Below are positions 58,864 through 64,000 of a stretch of DNA of 64,000 nucleotides, piece by piece. A program made the position numbers and the translations under genes. Under the pieces are notes generated by a model. The model was not told the DNA's origin, did not search any database, and worked only from the letters and a program-made list of their open reading frames with translations. This DNA is from Lujinxingia litoralis (GTDB lineage: Bacteria; Myxococcota_A; Bradymonadia; Bradymonadales; Bradymonadaceae). The stretch lies in contig NZ_QHKO01000001.1 in assembly GCF_003260125.1 (NCBI RefSeq), positions 62,001-126,000 on the forward strand. The letters run 5' to 3'. Within the stretch, counting starts at the first letter, position 1; each line of letters begins with the position of its first letter.

Positions 58864-59103
58864 TCACTCAGCGGCAGCTTCTTCGGCCGGAGCTTCTTCG
58901 CCACCTTCTTCAGCCGGAGCGGCTTCTTCAGCAGCGGCTTCTTCGGCCGGAGCGGCTTCTTCGGCCGGAGCAGCTTCTTCAGCCGGAGCGGCTTCTTCAG
59001 CGGCGCCTTCCTCGGTGGGAGCGGCTTCTTCGGCCGGAGTCGGCTCTTCGCAGCCGGTGAACGCCAACATAGCGATGAACATCAGGGCAACAAGACGGAA
59101 CAT
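58864..59103 (-). CDS. Small Ala/Glu-rich lipoprotein
   Basis: 79 aa from ATG 59103, with AGAGG 6 nt upstream. Lipobox AFTGC (Cys18). The entire mature part (61 aa) is a repeat of AAPAEE units (also AAAEE, TEE), making a very acidic flexible tether. Its nucleotide repeats (gcttcttcggccggagc) occur several times. It has its own terminator and a promoter-like sequence upstream, so it is a separate and possibly abundant transcript. Function unknown; comparable short tethers occur in other bacteria and may act as cell-envelope spacers. Confidence 0.75.
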   Translation of the reverse strand: MFRLVALMFIAMLAFTGCEEPTPAEEAAPTEEGAAEEAAPAEEAAPAEEAAPAEEAAAEEAAPAEEGGEEAPAEEAAAE

Positions 59104-59182
59104 GTGCGACCTCTTTTTTTGATTCGATACGACTTCGCGATCTCGCTTTAACAGCACCTGCTGCTAAAACGCCTACTTTTCG

Positions 59183-59211
59183 GGAATAAGCTGATTGACG
59201 CGGCCTGTCAA
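59183..59211 (-). promoter_or_regulatory. Possible promoter of the AE-rich lipoprotein
   Basis: On the minus strand a perfect TTGACA -35 (59206-59211), a 17-nt spacer and a weak TATTCC -10 (59183-59188) lie about 80 nt before the start at 59103. Confidence 0.4.
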
Positions 59212-59400
59212 GAAAGCCTCCCGGGAGTCAAATCTGCCGCGTTCCACCTGATACGTCGTGGGCCCCACGCCTCGCCCCGACAAAACTTCGCCCCTCGACG
59301 CGCCTGCCGGGGGTCGCCTAAGCGCCCCCTGATGTGCATACTGGTCGCTCGACCCGGTATGGACGACCGTCGCATACGTCGCTCAACAAAGGATGCAGCC

Positions 59401-60645
59401 GTGATCGTCGGCAACTACAGAATTGGCCGCGTGCTCGCGCGCGGGGGCATGGCCACCGTGTACCGTGGCGTCTACCGCCCCACCGGCATGCCGGTGGCCA
59501 TCAAGGTGCTCAGCGAGGAGAGCGCCCGCGACGAGGTACTGGTCTATCGCATGCACCAGGAAGCTCGCATTCAGAACATGCTCGGACGACAGCACCCGGG
59601 CATCGTCACCTGCTATGAGCCCCTGGTCGTCAAAGACCGCCCGGCGATGGTGCTGGAGTTCGTCCCCGGCCGGGCCATCGCCGACATCCTCGACGAGGAG
59701 GTCGAGGTGGTCGAAGCGCTGGTCGCCATCGACATCGCTATCCAGGCCCTGGATGCCCTGGCCTACGCTCATCATCACGGCGTGGTGCACCGCGATATCA
59801 AGAGCGAAAACATCATGGTCACCCCCGAGGGCCGCGTTAAAATCGCCGACTTCGGGGTCGCCCGGGCCGAAGTCGGCAGCAAAAACAGCCGCGTGACCGA
59901 ATCCCGCGACCTGGTCGGCACCATGGTCTACATGGCCCCCGAACAGCTCACCAGCCCGCGCACCGTCGACCATCGCGCCGACCTCTACAGCCTGGGCGTC
60001 ACCCTCTACGAAATGCTCACCGGCGAGGTCCCCTTTGATGGCGACGAGGGCTACCCGCTGATGAAACGCATTGAGCAGGAGCTCCCCGCCGACCCGCGAA
60101 CCCTGCGCGAGGATCTCCCGGAATGCCTGGTCGAAACAGTGATGCGCTCGCTGCACAAAGAGCCCGACGAGCGCTATTACTCCGCCGGCGAGATGGAAGC
60201 CGCGCTGCGTCGCTGCCGGGTGGCCATTCGCCGTGAGCTTGCCCACGAGGATGACCTCCCCGATCCGGGGCGCGCCCGCGGCGGCGATCCCCGCGGCTTT
60301 GAGCCCACCGAACCCTCGCCACTGCCCGAGCCGCGAGCCTTTGGCTACCTCGAAGACCTCTCGGGCCGACTGGTGCCCGGGCGCATTTTACTGCGCCGCG
60401 CCGGCTTAAAAATCGGCCGACACCCCGGACGTTGCGACATCATCATCCCCGATGACGCGGTGGCACCGGAGCACGCGCTGATCCTGCCGCTGGAGATTGG
60501 CGAGGTGCTGCTCATCGACCTTTTAAGTCCCTCGGGCATCACCGTCGACGAGCGGCGGATCACCCGCCATGTGCTGCGCAACGATGAAGTCTTCACCCTG
60601 GCCCAACGCTGGCCCTTTCGCTTCCGGGTCACGATGCGAGGCTGA
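59401..60645 (+). CDS. Ser/Thr protein kinase with FHA-like C-terminus
   Basis: 414 aa from GTG 59401 (AAGGA 7 nt upstream; an ATG at 59359 is also open). Hanks-type kinase: LARGGMATVYRG (P-loop), PVAIKV (ATP Lys), the catalytic loop VVHRDIKSENIMV, IADFGVARAE, and VYMAPEQL. A ~120-residue C-terminal region (about 295-414) reads like an FHA domain: LKIGRHPGRCDIIIPDDAVAPEHALIL and SGITVDERRI, although the RS-x-H motif is replaced (APEHA). So it phosphorylates targets and may bind phospho-peptides weakly. It has no membrane helix. The coiled-coil membrane protein that follows may be a partner. Confidence 0.9.
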   Translation: MIVGNYRIGRVLARGGMATVYRGVYRPTGMPVAIKVLSEESARDEVLVYRMHQEARIQNMLGRQHPGIVTCYEPLVVKDRPAMVLEFVPGRAIADILDEEVEVVEALVAIDIAIQALDALAYAHHHGVVHRDIKSENIMVTPEGRVKIADFGVARAEVGSKNSRVTESRDLVGTMVYMAPEQLTSPRTVDHRADLYSLGVTLYEMLTGEVPFDGDEGYPLMKRIEQELPADPRTLREDLPECLVETVMRSLHKEPDERYYSAGEMEAALRRCRVAIRRELAHEDDLPDPGRARGGDPRGFEPTEPSPLPEPRAFGYLEDLSGRLVPGRILLRRAGLKIGRHPGRCDIIIPDDAVAPEHALILPLEIGEVLLIDLLSPSGITVDERRITRHVLRNDEVFTLAQRWPFRFRVTMRG

Positions 60646-60662
60646 TCCGGCCCGATGCCCGG

Positions 60663-60691
60663 TTGTCGCGCTGGCTCACCGCCACTATACT
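60663..60691 (+). promoter_or_regulatory. Sigma-70-like promoter
   Basis: TTGTCG (60663-60668), 17-nt spacer, TATACT (60686-60691), the -10 matching five of six. It lies 84 nt before the GTG start of the next gene. Confidence 0.5.
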
Positions 60692-60774
60692 CGGTTCTCG
60701 GGCGATCGAGAGGACCGGCGCCCCTGGAGAGCTTCACGTGGATCGGCCTGCGCCGAAGGTTTAGGAGAAAGACC

Positions 60775-61551
60775 GTGTCCAACCAAAAATGGGCCAGCGA
60801 CGACGACGCCGGCGATCTGCTCGCCGGCATTCTGGATGATACCGCCACCGAGGCCGAGCTTGAGCAGCAACGCATCGCTGCGGAGATCGCCGCGCGCGAC
60901 GAAGAAGAACGACGGCTCAAAGAAGAAGAAGAAATCCGTCGTCGCGCCGAGGCCGAAGCGCGCCTTTCCGCCGAGAAAAGCCGGCTGGAAGAGGTCGAAA
61001 AACGCCGCACCCAGAAACTCGAAGCGCTGCGCATCGAAGAACTTAAAGAGAGCGGTCAGTGGCAACCTCCCGAAGAGGTCAAGCAGGAGGCTCCGCCCCG
61101 AGCCGCCGAACAGCCGCCTACCGCGCAGGCTGCTGCCGCACCGGCGGCCCAGGTGCAGAGCGCTCTGCAATCTCCGGCCCAGGCTGCCCCGGCAAAGTCT
61201 AACACCACGCAGCTTCTCGTCCTCGCCGCGCTCCTGGTAGCGGTGATCGGCGCCGCCGCCGTGGCCTTCTTCCTGATGCCGGCCGGTTACCAGGTCGACA
61301 ACACCACCTACGCCAAAGCGGTCTACAGCCCCACCGAGACCCAGGTGAGCGTGGTCGAGCTGGGCTTTAATCCGATCCCCGAAGCCGAACCTGAGCCCGA
61401 GCCCGAACCTCGCCGCACCGTGCGCCGTTCTTCCACGCGCAAGTCCTCCAGCGGCTCCTCGCGTCCGGCACGCTCGACGACCAAAAAGACCGAGAAGAAA
61501 AAGAAAATCGACATCGATCTCGACTTCGATCCCTTCGGCGGCGGCTTTTAA
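60775..61551 (+). CDS. Coiled-coil single-pass membrane protein
   Basis: 258 aa from GTG 60775 (AGGAG 7 nt upstream; the frame extends to 60655). An acidic N-terminus (DDDAGDLLAGILDD) is followed by a long, charged coiled coil (about 25-90, EERRLKEEEEIRRRAEAEAR), an Ala/Pro/Gln linker, one membrane helix (about 145-170) and a periplasmic C-terminal part with Lys/Arg/Ser-rich tail, closing IDIDLDFDPFGG. No family recognised. Cytoplasmic coiled coil and external basic tail suggest a scaffold. Its location after the kinase gene makes it a candidate substrate. Confidence 0.75.
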   Translation: MSNQKWASDDDAGDLLAGILDDTATEAELEQQRIAAEIAARDEEERRLKEEEEIRRRAEAEARLSAEKSRLEEVEKRRTQKLEALRIEELKESGQWQPPEEVKQEAPPRAAEQPPTAQAAAAPAAQVQSALQSPAQAAPAKSNTTQLLVLAALLVAVIGAAAVAFFLMPAGYQVDNTTYAKAVYSPTETQVSVVELGFNPIPEAEPEPEPEPRRTVRRSSTRKSSSGSSRPARSTTKKTEKKKKIDIDLDFDPFGGGF

Positions 61552-61563
61552 CCCGGCGGCTTG

Positions 61564-62463
61564 ATGGCGACCTTTTACGCCAACGAAGCGTCGTACCCGG
61601 CGCCCGTCGAGCTGCGAAACCGGCATCGACGGGCGCTGACCTCTTTTCTTGAGCAACGCCCCGACGCCGATCTCTTTCAACTCTGCTGGCTGGAGAGCCA
61701 CGGGGTTGAGCCCCATCAACGCGGACAATTCCGATTTCTGGGATTCTTCGATTCCGAGCAGCAGCTCGACGCGGTGGCCCTCGATCTCTCCGGCCGCCTG
61801 GTGATGGTGGAGTCCTCGCTTGAGGCGCGAAACGCAGCCTTCGGCAGCTACTTTCGCCGGCAGGGAACCCTCTTCCAACACATCGTCTCGCGCCGGCCCT
61901 GCGCCCGGGCGTTCTGGCAGACCTATGCCGCAAACGCTTCCGACGACGGACCCCAGATCCGCGCCCGCCTGATTCAGGACCAGCAGCTCTACCGCCTCAA
62001 GCCCGAGGATCTAAGCGCCGGCACCCAGCGCTCCGGGCTGCGCCGCGCGCAGGTCCAGGATCTGGAGGCGATCTTCTTGGCCAGCGCGCGCATGCACCGC
62101 GAAGAAACCCTGGAAGATCCCCTGCAACGCGATCCCGAGGGTTTTCGCCGGCACGTACGCTACCGCATTGAAAACGCACGAACCTTTGCCTGGTTCGATG
62201 AGCGACGCCTGCTCTTTAAGGCCGACCTCTCCACGCGCGGCTCCTACGGGGCTCAGATTTCGGGGGTCTACACCGACCCGCTCTTCCGCAATCAGGGCAT
62301 CGCCACCCGCGCCATGCGCGACCTCTGCGCGCTGCTCTTCGCCGAGGGCGTTCCCCGCATCACACTCTACGTCAATCAATCCAACCTGCCGGCCTGCCGG
62401 GTCTACCAGCGCGTGGGATTTGCCTATCGCGAGCCCTACCAGACGATTTTTATCGCCGATTGA
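61564..62463 (+). CDS. GNAT-family N-acetyltransferase
   Basis: 299 aa from ATG 61564 (TTG at 61561 just before). The C-terminal 150 residues are a GNAT domain: GVYTDPLFRNQGIATRAMRD is the acetyl-CoA-binding loop with FRNQGIA, followed by LYVNQSNLPACRVYQRVGF. The N-terminal half resembles the DUF4081-type partner domain found with some actinobacterial/deltaproteobacterial GNATs. Substrate unknown. It starts 12 nt after the coiled-coil gene and probably belongs to the same transcript. Confidence 0.82.
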   Translation: MATFYANEASYPAPVELRNRHRRALTSFLEQRPDADLFQLCWLESHGVEPHQRGQFRFLGFFDSEQQLDAVALDLSGRLVMVESSLEARNAAFGSYFRRQGTLFQHIVSRRPCARAFWQTYAANASDDGPQIRARLIQDQQLYRLKPEDLSAGTQRSGLRRAQVQDLEAIFLASARMHREETLEDPLQRDPEGFRRHVRYRIENARTFAWFDERRLLFKADLSTRGSYGAQISGVYTDPLFRNQGIATRAMRDLCALLFAEGVPRITLYVNQSNLPACRVYQRVGFAYREPYQTIFIAD

Positions 62464-62488
62464 AGCACACGCTTAACATCGCTAGGGT
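62460..62488 (+). promoter_or_regulatory. Weak promoter candidate upstream of the GtrA-like gene
   Basis: TTGAAG (62460-62465), 17-nt spacer, TAGGGT (62483-62488), overlapping the stop of the GNAT gene. Confidence 0.25.
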
Positions 62489-62528
62489 GTGCGGCGACTT
62501 CATCCGTGCCGAAAGGACGCCTGGCCCC

Positions 62529-63047
62529 ATGACCATCGACCCCCTGGACATCTCCACCGAACGTGAGCTCGCCACTGTGAGCCCCTGGCGTGAACATGGC
62601 GCCCGCCTGCTGATGTTTGGTGTGGTGGGACTCAGCGGTGTGGGCGTAAATCTGGCCGTCTTCAAGCTCTTTTATCTGGGGCTGGTTCCGGGAGGACTGG
62701 GCGAAGATGCGCGCTTTTTGCTGGCCAATCTGGCCGGCATCATCGTCAGCATTTTTACCAACTTCCTGCTCAACGACCGCTTCACCTGGGGCGACCGCCA
62801 AAAAGGTTCCCGACGCGACTGGTGGCGGCGCCTGATTCGCTACTACCTGGCGGCCTCAGGAGCCGGCGCCGTACAAATGGTCACGGCCTGGGCCAGCCTC
62901 CCGCTGTGGGTGATGCTCAATCTCAATCCCGGCGGCTACAAACTGGCCCCGACCCTGGGCGTGCTTACCGGAATCGCCTGCGGCATGGCATTGAACTTCG
63001 TCGCCAGCCACTTCTGGGCCTTCCGCGATGCCGAGACTCCGAACTGA
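62529..63047 (+). CDS. GtrA-like membrane protein
   Basis: 172 aa from ATG 62529; an in-frame TTG at 62460 is possible. Four membrane helices with the GtrA/DPMS pattern: LMFGVVGLSGVGVNLAVFKL, ANLAGIIVSIFTNFLLNDRF and a closing LNFVASHFWAFRD. GtrA-type proteins help to flip or present polyprenyl-linked sugars (O-antigen or teichoic acid decoration) or act as accessory subunits of dolichol-phosphate mannose synthase-like enzymes. No glycosyltransferase gene is adjacent in the window. Confidence 0.85.
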   Translation: MTIDPLDISTERELATVSPWREHGARLLMFGVVGLSGVGVNLAVFKLFYLGLVPGGLGEDARFLLANLAGIIVSIFTNFLLNDRFTWGDRQKGSRRDWWRRLIRYYLAASGAGAVQMVTAWASLPLWVMLNLNPGGYKLAPTLGVLTGIACGMALNFVASHFWAFRDAETPN

Positions 63048-63048
63048 T

Positions 63049-63510
63049 ATGCGCCCTTCTACGCACCATCCAGGTTGGCGAGCGATGCTGATCAGCCTGG
63101 CGCTGATCGCGCTGGGCGCCTGCGCCAGCACCGAGCCCACCACACCGCGCGCGCGCCGGGACGCTTCCTCCGAGACCCTCATCGGACGACCGCCCCCCGC
63201 CGCCGGCGATCCCTTCCTGCAGGCAGCGCTCCCCCCGGATGCCGAGCCTGCCGAGGCCCGCGGCCATATCGAACGCACCTCACCACGCACACCGGCCTGC
63301 TTCTCCTGCGTTAAGCTATGCAAACCCGGCGATCTCACCCCAGAATGCAGCGATTCGCCCGAAGATCTGATCTGCGGCTGGGGAGCCCATCCCGACGATA
63401 TCGCGGCCCGCGAGCGTGCGCGCGCCCACTGCGAGGCCACCCTCGATCTGGCGCGTCGCGACAAGGGCTATCCCATCGAGGGACAGTGCCCCCCGGCAAC
63501 CTGCTGGTAA
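63049..63510 (+). CDS. Small Cys-containing lipoprotein
   Basis: 153 aa from ATG 63049, 1 nt after the gtrA-like stop. A long N-region and then lipobox ALGAC (Cys25). The mature part has a Cys cluster CFSCVKLCKPGDLTPEC and ends in PPATCW. No family recognised. Its tight junction with the GtrA-like gene implies co-expression. Confidence 0.7.
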   Translation: MRPSTHHPGWRAMLISLALIALGACASTEPTTPRARRDASSETLIGRPPPAAGDPFLQAALPPDAEPAEARGHIERTSPRTPACFSCVKLCKPGDLTPECSDSPEDLICGWGAHPDDIAARERARAHCEATLDLARRDKGYPIEGQCPPATCW

Positions 63511-63623
63511 GGTTCGCGGCCCTTCGCATCAAATCGTGTTGAATACCCCGCACCGTGCCGCGTCAGACCCGATAGCAGCCCCTTCGTTGGCCTCCTCGGA
63601 CCCTCTCGACAGCGAGCCCTGTC

Positions 63624-64000
63624 ATGAAACACTCCATCCTGCGAACTTCACTCTTTGTCTGCACGCTGGTCGCCGCCTGGTCACTGACACTGGGCGCCGC
63701 GATCTCCACGGCGGAAGCGCAGTCTCACGCGCGAAGCTCCGAGCGGCGCACAACCACCACGACAACCACCACCCGCTCCGAGCGGCGCGTGCGCAATGTC
63801 CGCCCGAACCGCGATGCCCGGCGCGGCCGCAATGACCGAAACAGGCATCGGAACCGAGATCGCGGGCGCAACGACCGCCATCACCACCGCAACGACCGCC
63901 ATCATCACGCCCGTGACCACCGACGTGGGCACGCCCATCACCCGGCGCGCCACTACCGCACCCGCTACGACGTCTACGACGGACGCCGACGCTCGCGTAT
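63624..64000 (+). CDS. Secreted Arg/His/Asn-rich protein, open at right edge
   Basis: From ATG 63624 the frame is open to the end of the window (125 codons). A signal peptide (about residues 1-32, cleavage near AEA-QS) is followed by a strongly basic low-complexity region with Thr runs (RTTTTTTTTRSERR) and repeated RNDRHHH units. Such proteins may bind metals, DNA or acidic polysaccharide. The C-terminus is missing, so no family can be given. Confidence 0.65.
   Translation, partial: MKHSILRTSLFVCTLVAAWSLTLGAAISTAEAQSHARSSERRTTTTTTTTRSERRVRNVRPNRDARRGRNDRNRHRNRDRGRNDRHHHRNDRHHHARDHRRGHAHHPARHYRTRYDVYDGRRRSR

Noticed and set aside
56908-59151. 747-codon plus-strand frame
   Set aside because: Antisense of tgt and its flanks; tail is low-complexity repeats read backwards from the AE-rich lipoprotein.

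Overview
This 64 kb window is GC-rich, gene-dense bacterial chromosome. It most likely comes from a Bradymonadales-type member of the Myxococcota/deltaproteobacterial lineage. That assignment is an inference from gene content: about fifteen lipoprotein genes with clear lipoboxes, RCC1 and Cys-rich (Dickkopf-like) secreted proteins, a Ser/Thr kinase with an FHA-like tail, AgmX/Glt-style envelope proteins, and a ribosomal/riboflavin gene order of deltaproteobacterial type. I see no rRNA, tRNA, CRISPR array, insertion sequence or prophage.

Layout. 1-7.6 kb, minus strand: two secreted lipoproteins, an intact MBL-fold hydrolase with a decayed paralog beside it, a fused 2-oxo acid dehydrogenase E1 alpha/beta, and a small GNAT protein. 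8.3-10.8 kb: a 14-repeat RCC1 lipoprotein. 11-19 kb: a helical protein, leuS, a tandem GST_N/glutaredoxin-like protein, an M23 peptidase lipoprotein, an unknown membrane-anchored protein and a WHy/LEA14-like lipoprotein. 19.2-27.1 kb, plus strand: one long run yceD-rpmF-(acpP::rpiB fusion)-nrdR-ribD-ribE-ribB(X)-ribH-nusB-lipoprotein-MBL. It looks like a shortened form of the classical deltaproteobacterial rpmF-fab-rpiB-nrdR-rib-nusB cluster. 27.3-40.7 kb, plus strand: a winged-helix/TM2 protein followed by an eleven-gene, tightly coupled operon. 41-49 kb: an HGD-repeat lipoprotein, a lone cNMP-binding domain protein, an acyl-CoA dehydrogenase, gcvPB, an orphan ParA, a Cys-rich lipoprotein and manA. 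49-59 kb: a TPR lipoprotein, plant-type gshA, a second M23 peptidase, an NAD(P)-binding protein, a Slt-type lytic transglycosylase and tgt. 59-64 kb: an AE-rich mini-lipoprotein, a kinase, a coiled-coil membrane protein, a GNAT protein, a GtrA-like protein and small secreted proteins.

The most striking locus is 28,508-40,734. It encodes a MotA-like and a MotB-like stator pair, followed by one protein that joins a signal peptide, a FliF-RBM3-like periplasmic domain, a membrane helix and a FliG M/C-like domain. Around these are three predicted outer-membrane beta-barrels (one with a FlgO/CsgG-like N-domain), four lipoproteins and a proline-rich TonB/AgmX-like protein. Most junctions overlap by 1 or 4 nt. 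There is no FliM, FliN, export apparatus, hook or flagellin gene. I interpret it as a non-flagellar, ion-driven trans-envelope machine, comparable in parts list to the Myxococcus Agl-Glt gliding machinery but with a flagellar-type rotor element. This is inference from reading the proteins; no homology search was run.

Other notable points are the ACP-RpiB fusion, a RibB whose GTP cyclohydrolase II domain has lost its zinc cysteines, the decayed MBL duplicate, and several metal-binding or low-complexity secreted proteins.
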